64,000 nt of DNA from Curtobacterium aurantiacum (GTDB lineage Bacteria; Actinomycetota; Actinomycetes; Actinomycetales; Microbacteriaceae). A program made the position numbers and the translations under genes. The notes under the pieces were generated by a model. The model was not told where the DNA came from and made no database searches. It saw nothing but the letters and a program-made list of their open reading frames with translations. Of the stretch, positions 30,851 to 39,683 are shown piece after piece. Each line of letters begins with the position of its first letter. The stretch's first letter is position 1. Where the stretch lies: NCBI RefSeq assembly GCF_018598555.1, contig NZ_JAHEWN010000004.1, positions 1 through 64,000 on the forward strand, written 5' to 3'.

Positions 30851-31543
30851 TCAGCGGAGCGGCGGGAGAGCGGCGATCGCATCCTCGATGAGGGCGGCGT
30901 CCTGCTGGCAGTCCCGCGCGACCGTGACCGCGTTCGTGTGCCGGAGCGCGTCGACGTCGTAGACGCCCGTCGCCACCGCCAAGAAGGGGATGCCGGCCGC
31001 GTCGGCTGCCTCGCCGTCCCGCGGGGTGTCACCGACGATCACCGCGCGGGTGCCGGCGAGCTCGGCCGCGGCACGCCGGGTGACCCCGGCACGGTCCACC
31101 TCGGTGTCGCCGAAGTACGAGTGCTCCCAGTCGAAGACGTCGGCGTCGAACCCGGCACCGGTGAGCTTGACGCGGGCCCGGTACTCGGAGTTGCCGGTGA
31201 GCAGGCCGTTCCGCCAGCCGAGTCCGGCGAACCGGGTCAGGAGCGCCTTGGCTCCGGGGACGGGGCTCCGGTGGTCGCCGGAGGCGTGCCGTTCGGCGGT
31301 CAGGTCGTGCAGGTGCCGGCTGACCGTGGGGATGAGGGTGTCCTCGAAGGCGTGGGCGCGCACGTGCTCGGCGATGAGCCCGGCGTCGGTCCGGCCGTGC
31401 TGGTGCCCGACCCGCAGGGTGAGGTCGCGGCCCACCGCCCGCTCGAGGGCGAGGTGGTACAGGTTGCCCGGGGACGACGCGTTCATCACGAGGGTGCCGT
31501 CGATGTCCCACAGGACCGTGGTGGCGACAGGATGGTGCTCCAT
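30851..31543 (-). CDS. HAD-superfamily hydrolase (phosphatase-like)
   Basis: 230 aa from ATG 31543. Motif I VLWDIDGTLV gives the nucleophile Asp, motif II is LLTGNSEYRARVKL, and the late motif VIVGDTPRDGEAADAAG carries the metal-binding Asp residues. A cap domain of about 100 residues sits after motif I, as in phosphoglycolate phosphatase-like members. Substrate unknown. Its upstream region overlaps that of hemW: the two genes start 29 bases apart in opposite directions. Confidence 0.85.
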   Translation of the reverse strand: MEHHPVATTVLWDIDGTLVMNASSPGNLYHLALERAVGRDLTLRVGHQHGRTDAGLIAEHVRAHAFEDTLIPTVSRHLHDLTAERHASGDHRSPVPGAKALLTRFAGLGWRNGLLTGNSEYRARVKLTGAGFDADVFDWEHSYFGDTEVDRAGVTRRAAAELAGTRAVIVGDTPRDGEAADAAGIPFLAVATGVYDVDALRHTNAVTVARDCQQDAALIEDAIAALPPLR

Positions 31544-31558
31544 GGCTCCATCATGACG

Positions 31559-31564
31559 GAGAAT
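31559..31564 (+). promoter_or_regulatory. -10 box for hemW (leaderless type)
   Basis: GAGAAT lies seven bases before ATG 31572. An in-frame ATG at 31563 falls within this box, which is why I prefer 31572. Confidence 0.45.
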
Positions 31565-31571
31565 GGAGTCC

Positions 31572-32831
31572 ATGCCGAGTGCTCTCCCGATCGCCGATCC
31601 AGCACCAGCGGACGGACTGATCACCCCGTGGGCGGCAGCGGGCCCCGGTGGCGCGCCCGTCGCCGGTGACGTGCCCTTCGGCGTCTACGTGCACGTGCCG
31701 TTCTGCCGGGTGCGCTGCGGGTACTGCGACTTCAACACCTACACGGCGTCCGAGCTCCGTGGCGTCCGTCGCGACGACTACGCCGGTCACGCCGTGCGCG
31801 AGATCGAGTGGGCCGCGTCCGTGCTCGACCGCTCCGGCGTCCCGCGCCGGCCGGTGTCGACGGTCTTCTTCGGCGGCGGCACCCCGACCATGCTGCCGGC
31901 GTCCGACCTGGCGATGATCCTGCGGGCCATCGACGACACGTGGGGGATCCTGCCCGGGGCCGAGGTCACGACCGAGGCGAACCCCGACTCCGTCGACGCC
32001 GCGTCGCTCGAGACCCTGCGCGAGGGCGGGTTCAACCGGATCAGCTACGGCATGCAGTCGGCCGTGCCGCACGTGCTCGCCACGCTCGACCGCACCCACG
32101 ACCCGCTCCGGGTCCCCGTCGTCGTCGACCTGGCGAAGCAGCAGGGCCTCGACGTCTCGCTCGACCTCATCTACTCGACGCCGGGGGAATCGCTCGCCGA
32201 CTGGCGCACCTCGCTCGACGCCGCGATCGCCTGCGAGCCCGACCACGTGTCGGCGTACTCGCTCATCGTCGAGGACGGCACCGCGATGGGCCGCATGGTC
32301 GCCCGCGGTGAGCTCCCCGCCCCCGACGACGACCTGGCAGCGGACATGTACGAGCTCGCCGACCAGGTACTCGGAGACGCCGGGTACTCCTGGTACGAGG
32401 TGTCGAACTGGGCCCGGGTCGACGCGGACGGCGGCACCGCGCAGCACGCGAGCCGGCACAACCTGTCCTACTGGAAGGGCCACGACTGGTGGGGCGTCGG
32501 GCCCGGCGCCCACTCCGCCGTCGCCGGCACCCGGTGGTGGAACGTCAAGCATCCGGCCGCCTACGCGAACCGGGTGCTGTCGGGGGATTCGCCGGCCGCC
32601 GGCCGCGAGACCATCGACGACGAGACGCGGTACGTCGAGCGGCTGCTGCTCGCGGCGCGGGTCCGCGGGGAGCTCGCGACGAGCGAGATCCGCCAGGAGG
32701 CCCGGGGCCGGGTCGCCGGCCTCATCGCACGCGGACTCGTGGACGGGTCGGCCGCGGTGCGGGGACGGATCGACCTGACCCTGCAGGGTCGCCTGCTCGC
32801 CGACGCGGTGGTGCGGGAGCTGCTCGACTGA
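31572..32831 (+). CDS. hemW: HemW-type radical SAM haem chaperone
   Basis: 419 aa from ATG 31572 (422 aa if ATG 31563). The [4Fe-4S] motif is CRVRCGYC (Cys-x3-Cys-x2-Cys) after VYVHVPF, and FFGGGTPTML and EANPD are the SAM-binding blocks. It has the HemW pattern RVRCGYCDFN rather than the extended coproporphyrinogen oxidase motif; HemW proteins bind and deliver haem. The C-terminal HemN_C domain ends LTLQGRLLADAVVRELLD. In many genomes it lies between lepA and hrcA, as here. Confidence 0.92.
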   Translation: MPSALPIADPAPADGLITPWAAAGPGGAPVAGDVPFGVYVHVPFCRVRCGYCDFNTYTASELRGVRRDDYAGHAVREIEWAASVLDRSGVPRRPVSTVFFGGGTPTMLPASDLAMILRAIDDTWGILPGAEVTTEANPDSVDAASLETLREGGFNRISYGMQSAVPHVLATLDRTHDPLRVPVVVDLAKQQGLDVSLDLIYSTPGESLADWRTSLDAAIACEPDHVSAYSLIVEDGTAMGRMVARGELPAPDDDLAADMYELADQVLGDAGYSWYEVSNWARVDADGGTAQHASRHNLSYWKGHDWWGVGPGAHSAVAGTRWWNVKHPAAYANRVLSGDSPAAGRETIDDETRYVERLLLAARVRGELATSEIRQEARGRVAGLIARGLVDGSAAVRGRIDLTLQGRLLADAVVRELLD

Positions 32832-32853
32832 GCGGCGTCGGGCTCGTCACCGC

Positions 32854-33363
32854 TTACTGCTTGATGAACTCGATCGTGAGCGGGTAGCGGTAGAACTGGC
32901 CCTGGTTGGCGGCGATCGCGGCCATGATGCCGAAGATCAGCGACACGACGGCTGCGGCGAAGATGATCAGGAACCCGACGCCGAACACCGACGTCAGCGA
33001 CCCCACGACGTAGGCGATGGCCATCGTGATGTGGAAGTTCAGCGCGACCCGGGTGTGCTCGCGGACGAAGCCGCCGCGGTCGCGGAGGACCAGGTAGGCC
33101 ACCAGCGGCGCGATGAAGTTGAAGAAGATGCCACCGATGTGGGTCAGCGTGGCCCACAGTCGCTGGTCCTCGGGGCTCATCGGCTGGGGCGGGGTGTAGC
33201 CGGCGGGGTACTGCGGTCCGCCGGGGTACTGGGGCCCGCCGGGCTGCTGCGGGCCACCGGGGCCGTGGCCGTAGGGGCCGCCGGGCTGCTGGGGCCCGCC
33301 GGGCTGCTGGGGCCCGCCGGGCTGCTGGTCGGAGGGGCCACCGGGCTGCTGTCCGTAGGTCAT
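32854..33363 (-). CDS. DUF4870 domain membrane protein with a QPGGP repeat region
   Basis: 169 aa, ATG at 33363 with GATACG eight bases upstream as a -10 candidate. The first 60 residues are low-complexity repeats of QQPGGP and YPGGP. After that comes the DUF4870 domain: LWATLTHIGGIFFNFIAPLV, LRDRGGFVREHTRVALNFHI, then two more helices. Topology is an N-terminal disordered cytoplasmic tail and about three to four helices. Function unknown. Convergent with hemW. Confidence 0.85.
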   Translation of the reverse strand: MTYGQQPGGPSDQQPGGPQQPGGPQQPGGPYGHGPGGPQQPGGPQYPGGPQYPAGYTPPQPMSPEDQRLWATLTHIGGIFFNFIAPLVAYLVLRDRGGFVREHTRVALNFHITMAIAYVVGSLTSVFGVGFLIIFAAAVVSLIFGIMAAIAANQGQFYRYPLTIEFIKQ

Positions 33364-33418
33364 GGCGGAAGCGTATCGGCCGACCGCCCGGAAGTCCCGG
33401 GCCGTCAGCGGTCGGGCG

Positions 33419-33450
33419 TAGGATCAGCAGTCGACACGTCCGAGTGCCAG
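33419..33450 (+). promoter_or_regulatory. hrcA promoter with CIRCE-like operator
   Basis: -10 box TAGGAT at 33419-33424. Directly downstream, TCAGCAGTC-N9-GAGTGCCAG (33424-33450) matches the CIRCE consensus TTAGCACTC-N9-GAGTGCTAA at 7 of 9 bases in each half, with exact spacing. This is the binding site of the HrcA repressor, which fits autoregulation of hrcA-dnaJ. Confidence 0.7.
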
Positions 33451-33472
33451 GTCGATCGGGAAGGAGGCGCTC

Positions 33473-34492
33473 GTGGTCAGTGAACGCAGCCTCGAGGTCC
33501 TCAAGGCAATCGTGCGCGACTACGTGGCGTCGCGCGAACCCGTCGGGTCGAAGACCATCGTCGAGCGGCACGCCTTCGGGGTCAGCGCCGCCACGATCCG
33601 CAACGACATGGCCCTGCTCGAGGACGAGCAGCTCATCGCCGCCCCGCACACCTCCTCGGGCCGGGTGCCGACGGACAAGGGCTACCGCGTCTTCGTCGAC
33701 CACCTCGCCGGTGCCCGTCCGCTCTCCAGCGCCCAGCGGCACGCCATCGAGACCTTCCTCGGCGCCCCGAACGACCTCGACGAGGTCCTCGGGCGCACCG
33801 TCCGGCTACTCAGTCAGCTCACCAACCAGGTCGCCCTGGTGCAGTACCCGTCGTTGGTGCGCGCCCGGGTGCAGCACGTCGAGCTCGTCCGGCTCGGTGA
33901 CTCCCGGCTGATGGTGGTGCTCATCACCGACACCGCCCGGGTCGAGCAGCGCGTGGTCGAGACCGACGTCCCGCTCGACGAAGGATCCCTCGGCGAACTC
34001 CGCACCGTGGTGAACGGTGCGACGGTCGGACTCCTGCTGCAGGACGTCCCGACCGCGCTCCGCGCGGTGCCGCAGCAGCTCCGCCCCGACGCCCAGACGC
34101 TCGGTGGGGTCGTCGTCGCCACGCTCATCGAGCAGGTCGCTGCGAACCGGCAGGACCGCCTGCTGATGGCCGGAGCAGCCAACCTGGCGAAGAGCGAACA
34201 GGACTTCTCCGGCGGCCTCTTCCCCGTGCTCGAGGCGATCGAGGAACAAGTCACCCTGCTCCGGTTGTTCGGGGAGATGCAGGTGGACGACATCGCGGTG
34301 GCGGCCAGCATCGGCGTCGAGAACGCCGAGTACGGGCTCGACGCCACGAGCATCGTCGCCGGCGGCTACCTGGCCGGTGGCGAGGTGGCCCGTCTGGGCG
34401 TCCTCGGACCGACCCGCATGGACTACGGCACGAACATGGCGGCCGTCCGGGCCGTCGCCCGGTACCTGTCCAAACTCCTGGGCGAACATTGA
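33473..34492 (+). CDS. hrcA: Heat-inducible transcription repressor HrcA
   Basis: 339 aa from GTG 33473 with GGAAGGAGG upstream. Winged-helix N-terminus (VSERSLEVLKAIVRDYVAS, then VSAATIRNDMALLEDEQLI), and a long GAF-like dimerisation domain with ITDTARVEQRVVETDVPL and the C-terminal SIVAGGYLAGGEVARLGVLG, PTRMDYGTNMAAV. It blocks chaperone gene transcription until misfolded protein accumulates. The CIRCE-like site in its own promoter and dnaJ 33 bases downstream support autoregulation. Confidence 0.96.
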   Translation: MVSERSLEVLKAIVRDYVASREPVGSKTIVERHAFGVSAATIRNDMALLEDEQLIAAPHTSSGRVPTDKGYRVFVDHLAGARPLSSAQRHAIETFLGAPNDLDEVLGRTVRLLSQLTNQVALVQYPSLVRARVQHVELVRLGDSRLMVVLITDTARVEQRVVETDVPLDEGSLGELRTVVNGATVGLLLQDVPTALRAVPQQLRPDAQTLGGVVVATLIEQVAANRQDRLLMAGAANLAKSEQDFSGGLFPVLEAIEEQVTLLRLFGEMQVDDIAVAASIGVENAEYGLDATSIVAGGYLAGGEVARLGVLGPTRMDYGTNMAAVRAVARYLSKLLGEH

Positions 34493-34525
34493 CCAACCGA
34501 CCGAACCCAACCGACTGAGGGATAC

Positions 34526-35638
34526 GTGGCAGACCACTACGACGTCCTCGGCGTCCAGCGAGACGCCTCCGATGCCGACATCAAGAAGGCCTACCGCCGC
34601 CTGGCGCGTGAGCTTCACCCGGACGTGAACCCGGCACCCGACGCCGCCGAGCGCTTCAAGGACGTGACGCACGCGTACGACGTGCTGAGCGACCCCGAGC
34701 AGCGACGCCGGTACGACGCCGGTCCGCAGGCCGACAGCCCCTTCGGCGGTGGTGCCGGCGGCTTCAGCGACATCTTCGACGCCTTCTTCGGTGGTGGCGG
34801 GGGCGGCGGACGCGGGTCCGGCCCGCGCAGCCGTGCCGAGCGCGGCCAGGACGCCCTGCTCCGCATCGAGGTCGACCTCGACGAGGTCGTCTTCGGCACC
34901 CACAAGGACGTCGAGGTCGACACGGCCGTGCTCTGCGAGACCTGCCACGGCTCCTGCTGCGCCCCGGGCACCAGCCCCCGCACCTGCGACATCTGCGGTG
35001 GGTCCGGCCACATCCAGCGCCAGGTCCGTTCGCTCCTCGGCAACGTCGTGACGAGCGCACCGTGCGGCACCTGCCGCGGGTACGGCACGGTCATCCCGAG
35101 CCCCTGCCCGACCTGCCAGGGCCAGGGCCGCGTGCGTGCCCGTCGCACCGTGCCCGTCGACGTCCCCGCCGGTGTCGACTCCGGTCTGCGCCTGCAGATG
35201 CCCGGCCAGGGCGAGGTGGGTCCGGCTGGCGGCCCGTCGGGCGACCTGTACCTCGAGATCCGCGTGCGCCACGACGACGTCTTCAGCCGTGACGGCGACG
35301 ACCTGCTCGCGACGCTCGAGGTCGGCATGACCGACGCGATCCTCGGGACCACCACGACGATCGACGGCCTCGACGGTCCGGTCGAGCTCGAGATCCGGCC
35401 CGGTGTGCAGAGCGCCGACGTCCTCGTCATCAAGGACCGCGGCATCACGAAGCTGCGCGGGAACGGCCGCGGTGACCTGCGGGTCGGCGTGCAGGTCGTC
35501 ACCCCGACCAAGCTGTCGCACAAGGAACGCCAACTGGTCGAGCAGCTCGCGAATGCGCACAAGACGACCGCTCCGCAGCTCGCCCGCTTCCAGCAGGGCA
35601 TGTTCGGCAAGCTCCGCGACCGGTTCTTCAACCACTGA
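34526..35638 (+). CDS. dnaJ: Chaperone DnaJ
   Basis: 370 aa from GTG 34526. J domain ([20 protein letters not shown], and HPD in [10 protein letters not shown]), then a Gly/Phe-rich linker with a run of glycines (about residues 72-108), four zinc repeats of the CxxCxG type ([32 protein letters not shown]) and the C-terminal substrate domain. In the first zinc repeat the last Gly is Cys. This is the DnaJ2 copy beside hrcA rather than the dnaK-operon copy. rsmE starts one base inside its stop. Confidence 0.95.
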   Translation: MADHYDVLGVQRDASDADIKKAYRRLARELHPDVNPAPDAAERFKDVTHAYDVLSDPEQRRRYDAGPQADSPFGGGAGGFSDIFDAFFGGGGGGGRGSGPRSRAERGQDALLRIEVDLDEVVFGTHKDVEVDTAVLCETCHGSCCAPGTSPRTCDICGGSGHIQRQVRSLLGNVVTSAPCGTCRGYGTVIPSPCPTCQGQGRVRARRTVPVDVPAGVDSGLRLQMPGQGEVGPAGGPSGDLYLEIRVRHDDVFSRDGDDLLATLEVGMTDAILGTTTTIDGLDGPVELEIRPGVQSADVLVIKDRGITKLRGNGRGDLRVGVQVVTPTKLSHKERQLVEQLANAHKTTAPQLARFQQGMFGKLRDRFFNH

Positions 35639-36375
35639 TGGCGTCGCTCTACCTCGTCGACTCGCTCGACGGCGTGACCGTCGGCGACCCGGTGTCGCTC
35701 GACGGGGCAGAGGGGCGGCACGCGGTCTCGGTCGCGCGCGTCCGGGTCGGCGAGGTCCTGCGGATCGCGGACGGTCGCGGCACCGTGGTGTCCGGAGCGG
35801 TCACCGCGATCGCGAAGGACGCGCTCGAGCTCGCGGTCGAGGCGGTCGAGCACCAGGACGCCCCGCGCCCCTCGTTGACCCTCGTGCAGGCGCTGGCCAA
35901 GGGCGGGCGCGACGAGATGGCGGTGCAGGCGGCGACCGAGATCGGCGTCGACCGGGTCGTGCCCTGGGCGGCAGCGCGCAGTGTCTCCCGGTGGGACGGC
36001 GCGAAGGTCGAGAAGGGCCGTGCCCGGTGGACCGCGATCGCGCACGAGGCCGCGAAGCAGGCGATCCGGCCGCGGGTGCCCACCGTCGCGCCGCTGGTGA
36101 CCACGGCGCAGCTCGTGTCGGCGCTCGGGGCGGGCACGGCGGTCGTCCTGCTCGACCCGACGGCGACCGTGCGGCTCGCCACCTGGGAGCCCCCGGCGGA
36201 CGCCGACGACATCGCCCTGGTCGTCGGTCCCGAAGGCGGCATCGACGGCGCGGAGCTCGACCGCCTCGAGGCCGCGGGCGCCGTGCGGGTCCGACTCGGC
36301 GACAGCGTGCTCCGGACGTCCACGGCCGGCCCGGCCGCACTCGCTGTCCTGCAGGCGCGACTGGGTCGCTGGTGA
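35638..36375 (+). CDS. rsmE: 16S rRNA (uracil-1498-N3)-methyltransferase
   Basis: 245 aa, ATG sharing one base with the dnaJ stop (TGATG). N-terminal PUA-like domain (EGRHAVSVARVRVGEVLRIA) and a C-terminal SPOUT fold: LAKGGRDEMAVQAATEIGVD, AKQAIRPRVP, then the knot region LVVGPEGGIDGAELD and RLGDSVLRTSTAG, which bind SAM. The enzyme methylates U1498 in the decoding region of 16S rRNA. Its place after dnaJ is common in actinobacteria. Confidence 0.95.
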   Translation: MASLYLVDSLDGVTVGDPVSLDGAEGRHAVSVARVRVGEVLRIADGRGTVVSGAVTAIAKDALELAVEAVEHQDAPRPSLTLVQALAKGGRDEMAVQAATEIGVDRVVPWAAARSVSRWDGAKVEKGRARWTAIAHEAAKQAIRPRVPTVAPLVTTAQLVSALGAGTAVVLLDPTATVRLATWEPPADADDIALVVGPEGGIDGAELDRLEAAGAVRVRLGDSVLRTSTAGPAALAVLQARLGRW

Positions 36376-36401
36376 GCCGGACCCCGCCGTCGGGCGCGTC
36401 C

Positions 36402-36407
36402 TACGAT
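36402..36407 (+). promoter_or_regulatory. -10 box for the HIT gene (leaderless type)
   Basis: TACGAT six bases before ATG 36414, an internal promoter for the HIT-phoH-ybeY-corC-era chain. Confidence 0.6.
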
Positions 36408-36413
36408 GGAGTC

Positions 36414-36767
36414 ATGAGCACCAGCACGCCCAGCGTCTTCTCCCGGATCATCGCGCGCGAGATCCCGGCGACCATCGTCGCCGAGGACGATCGTGTGATC
36501 GCGATCGAGGACATCGCGCCGAAGGCCCCCGTCCACGTGCTCGTCGTCCCCAAGACGGAGCAGTACGCGAACGTCGCGGAGCTCGCCGCGGGTGACCCCG
36601 ACCTCCTGGCCCACGTGGTCGCCACCGCGCAGCGCATCGCCGACGAGCGCGCCGGCGGTCAGTTCCGTCTCGTCTTCAACACCGGCGAAGCCGCCGGTCA
36701 GACCGTGTTCCACGTGCACGCGCACGTACTCGCAGGTGAACTGCAGGAAGGCACCCTTGCCGGATAA
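36414..36767 (+). CDS. HIT-family hydrolase
   Basis: 117 aa from ATG 36414. HinT-like histidine triad protein: VFSRIIAREIPATIVAEDD, VHVLVVPK, FNTGEAAGQTVFHVHAHVLA. The HxHxH active site gives a purine nucleoside phosphoramidase in relatives. The phoH start codon lies inside its last codons (11-base overlap). Confidence 0.92.
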   Translation: MSTSTPSVFSRIIAREIPATIVAEDDRVIAIEDIAPKAPVHVLVVPKTEQYANVAELAAGDPDLLAHVVATAQRIADERAGGQFRLVFNTGEAAGQTVFHVHAHVLAGELQEGTLAG

Positions 36768-37899
36768 CGAACCAGCACAGCCCACCGCCGCCGACGACCA
36801 GCCCGTCTCCGTCTCGCTCCAGGTCGACGGCATCGCCATGGTGCAGTTGCTCGGACCCCAGGACCGACTCCTCAAGACCGTCGAGCGCCAGTACCCGGGC
36901 GTCCGGGTCGTCGTCCGCGGCAACGAGGTCACCCTGACCGGCCCGGAGCGTGACGTCGCACGCGCGAAGGCGCTCGTCGACGAACTCGTCGGCATGGTCA
37001 GGCGCGGCCAGGAGATCGGCCAGGCCGACATTCCCATGTCGGCGCGCATCCTCGACGACGACCGCAAGCCGTCGGACACCTTCGGCACCCCGATCGTGTC
37101 GAGCCGCGGCAAGTCCGTGCGCCCGAAGACCGACGGGCAGCGCGCCTACGTCGACGCCATCGACGAGAACACCATCACGTTCGGCATCGGTCCGGCCGGT
37201 ACCGGCAAGACGTACCTGGCGATGGCGAAGGCCGTCCAGGCACTCCAGCGGCGCGAGGTCAACCGGATCATCCTCACCCGCCCCGCGGTCGAGGCCGGCG
37301 AGCGGCTCGGGTTCCTGCCGGGCACGCTCACCGACAAGATCGACCCGTACCTGCGTCCGCTCTACGACGCCCTCAACGAGATGATGGACCCGGAGTTGGT
37401 CCCGAAGCTCCTGGCCGCCGGCACGGTCGAGGTCGCCCCGCTGGCGTACATGCGTGGCCGTACCCTGAACGACTCGTTCGTCGTGCTCGACGAGGCGCAG
37501 AACACCACGCCCGAGCAGATGAAGATGTTCCTCACCCGTCTCGGGTTCGGATCGAAGATGGTCATCACGGGCGACATCACCCAGGTCGACCTGCCGGGCA
37601 ACGTCTCCGGGCTCCGACTCGTCACCCGCATCCTCGACGAGGTGGAGGACATCCACTTCGCCCGCCTCGGCAGCGAGGACGTGGTCCGCCACACCCTGGT
37701 CGGCCGGATCGTCGACGCCTACACGGTCTACGACGAGGAGCGCCTCGCCGAGCAGGCCGGGCAGCGTCCCGGCGGCCGCGGCACCGCTCCGGTCGGCAAC
37801 CCCGACGGCGTCAACCGTGCCGAGCGACGCGGACGTCCGCCGCAGGACCGCGCACGGCCCCCGTACCCCCAGAACGACGCCCGAGGAGGCAACCGGTGA
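36757..37899 (+). CDS. phoH: PhoH family protein
   Basis: 380 aa from TTG 36757, with AGGAAGG at 36745-36751; I find no ATG or GTG with a ribosome site, and the upstream frame overlaps the HIT gene. A KH-like N-terminal region (about 20-90) precedes the PhoH ATPase: [21 protein letters not shown] (Walker A), [37 protein letters not shown] (Walker B) and [11 protein letters not shown]. The last 50 residues are disordered and Arg/Pro-rich. Next to ybeY, so it probably belongs to ribosome or RNA quality control; ybeY overlaps its end by 4 bases. Confidence 0.93.
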   Translation: MPDNEPAQPTAADDQPVSVSLQVDGIAMVQLLGPQDRLLKTVERQYPGVRVVVRGNEVTLTGPERDVARAKALVDELVGMVRRGQEIGQADIPMSARILDDDRKPSDTFGTPIVSSRGKSVRPKTDGQRAYVDAIDENTITFGIGPAGTGKTYLAMAKAVQALQRREVNRIILTRPAVEAGERLGFLPGTLTDKIDPYLRPLYDALNEMMDPELVPKLLAAGTVEVAPLAYMRGRTLNDSFVVLDEAQNTTPEQMKMFLTRLGFGSKMVITGDITQVDLPGNVSGLRLVTRILDEVEDIHFARLGSEDVVRHTLVGRIVDAYTVYDEERLAEQAGQRPGGRGTAPVGNPDGVNRAERRGRPPQDRARPPYPQNDARGGNR

Positions 37900-38357
37900 G
37901 CATCGAGCTCAACAACGAGTCCGGGGTCGAGGTGGACGAGGCCGCGATCCAGCGACTCGCCGCATTCGCCCTCGACGCGATGCACGTCCACGCCGACGCG
38001 GAACTCGCGATCGTCCTGGTGGACGAGGGCGCGATGGAGCAGCTGCACGTGCGGTGGATGGACGAGCCCGGTCCCACCGACGTCCTGAGCTTCCCGATGG
38101 ACGAACTCCGACCGGGGACCGAAGACGACCCGACCCCGGCCGGACTGCTCGGCGACATCGTGCTCTGCCCGCAGGTGGCCGAAGAGCAGGCGAAGACCGC
38201 CGGGCACTCGAGCACCGACGAGATGCTGCTGCTCACCTGCCACGGCATCCTGCACCTGCTCGGCTTCGACCACGCCGAGCCCGACGAGAAGGCCGAGATG
38301 TTCGGCATCCAGGGCGAGATCCTCAACGCGTTCGCCGCCCAGCGCCGAGGGCGGTAG
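37896..38357 (+). CDS. ybeY: Endoribonuclease YbeY
   Basis: 153 aa, GTG inside the GTGA overlap with phoH. The zinc motif [21 protein letters not shown] has the H-x3-H-x5-H arrangement of the family, and [11 protein letters not shown] is the second conserved block. Single-strand-specific RNase for 16S rRNA 3' end maturation and 70S quality control. Its place between phoH and corC is conserved across bacteria. Confidence 0.95.
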   Translation: MSIELNNESGVEVDEAAIQRLAAFALDAMHVHADAELAIVLVDEGAMEQLHVRWMDEPGPTDVLSFPMDELRPGTEDDPTPAGLLGDIVLCPQVAEEQAKTAGHSSTDEMLLLTCHGILHLLGFDHAEPDEKAEMFGIQGEILNAFAAQRRGR

Positions 38358-38360
38358 TCG

Positions 38361-39683
38361 ATGGTCGTCGTCGCCGGGCTGCTCGCGGTGGCGCTGGGGC
38401 TCGTCGTCCTCGGCGGGCTCCTCGCCGCGAGCGACGCCGCGCTCTCGGTGGTGTCCCGTGGCGACCTCGAGGAGATCGCCAGGGGCAACAAGCGCCGCCG
38501 TTCCATCGAGGCGATCGCGGACGACGTCGGAGCACACGTCAACGCGCTCAACTTCTTCCGTGTGCTGGCCGAGACGGCCGCCGCGGTGCTCGTCACGATC
38601 GCCCTGGTGCGCGCATTCGACAGCTGGTGGTTGGCGCTCGTCCTCTCCGCGGCCATCATGACCGCGGTGTCGTTCGTGCTGGTCGGGTCGAGCCCGCGCA
38701 GCGTCGGGCGCGCCCACGCCGAGCGGCTGATCGGTGCGACCGGCGGCATCGTCCGCGGGGTGCGCATCGTGCTCGGTCCGCTGGCCGGGCTGCTCGTCCG
38801 GATCGGCGACCGGGTCACCCCGGGCCGGGGCAGGAGCGCCTCCACGGTGTCGAGTGAGGAGCAGCTGCTCTCCCTGGTCGACGAGGCCACCGAGAGCAAC
38901 GTGCTCGAGGACGAGGACCGTGAGCTCATCCACTCGGTGTTCGAGTTCAGCGACACCCTGGTGCGCGAGGTCATGGTGCCCCGCACGGACATGCGCACCG
39001 TCGACGGCGCGGACACCCTGGCAGCGGCGATGGAGCAGTTCCTGGTCTCCGGGGTGTCCCGCATGCCGGTCATCGGCAAGGACAGCGACGACGTGCGCGG
39101 CGTGCTGTACCTCCGAGACGTCGCGCGGTCGCTGTACGAGCGACCCGGGTCCGGCAGCGAACGGGTCAGCCGACTGCTCCGGCCCGCCGAGTTCGTGCCG
39201 GAGTCGAAGCACGCGGACGACACCCTGCGGCACATGCAGGTCGCCAAGAACCACCTGGTCCTGGTGGTGGACGAGTACGGCGGGGTCGCCGGGCTCGTGA
39301 CGATGGAGGACCTCATCGAAGAGCTCGTCGGGGACATCTCCGACGAGTACGACCGCGCGGTCGTCGACCGCACCGAGGTCGAACCGGGCGTCTGGCGGAT
39401 CTCCGCGCGCCTGCCGATCGACGAGCTCGGCGACCTGTTCGGCATCGAACTCGACGACGACGACGTCGACACCGCCGGCGGCCTGTTGACCAAGGAACTC
39501 GGACACCTGGCCGTGTCCGGTGAGACCGTCACCGTGTCCGGGGTCGTCCTGACCGCCGACCGCGTCGAGGGCAAGCGCCGCCACCTCATCACCGTGCTCG
39601 CTGAACGCACCAACGCCCTCGCCGACGTCGAGGACGCCTTCGACGACGCCGAAACCACCACGACGGGAACCACGCACGCATGA
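38361..39683 (+). CDS. Hemolysin-family (CorC/CNNM-like) CBS domain transporter
   Basis: 440 aa from ATG 38361. N-terminal DUF21 (CNNM) membrane domain with three to four helices and ASDAALSVVSRGDLEEIARG, then a CBS pair (about 205-325: VREVMVPRTDMRTVDG, MPVIGKDSDDVRGVLYLRDV, HLVLVVDEYGGVAGLVTMED) and a C-terminal CorC_HlyC domain (ISARLPIDELGDLFGIELDD). Related proteins export magnesium or other divalent cations; 'hemolysin' is a historical name. era overlaps its stop by 4 bases. Confidence 0.92.
   Translation: MVVVAGLLAVALGLVVLGGLLAASDAALSVVSRGDLEEIARGNKRRRSIEAIADDVGAHVNALNFFRVLAETAAAVLVTIALVRAFDSWWLALVLSAAIMTAVSFVLVGSSPRSVGRAHAERLIGATGGIVRGVRIVLGPLAGLLVRIGDRVTPGRGRSASTVSSEEQLLSLVDEATESNVLEDEDRELIHSVFEFSDTLVREVMVPRTDMRTVDGADTLAAAMEQFLVSGVSRMPVIGKDSDDVRGVLYLRDVARSLYERPGSGSERVSRLLRPAEFVPESKHADDTLRHMQVAKNHLVLVVDEYGGVAGLVTMEDLIEELVGDISDEYDRAVVDRTEVEPGVWRISARLPIDELGDLFGIELDDDDVDTAGGLLTKELGHLAVSGETVTVSGVVLTADRVEGKRRHLITVLAERTNALADVEDAFDDAETTTTGTTHA

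Noticed and set aside
33180-33363. QPGGP repeat as a DNA repeat element
   Set aside because: It is in frame within the DUF4870 protein and explained as a low-complexity protein region.
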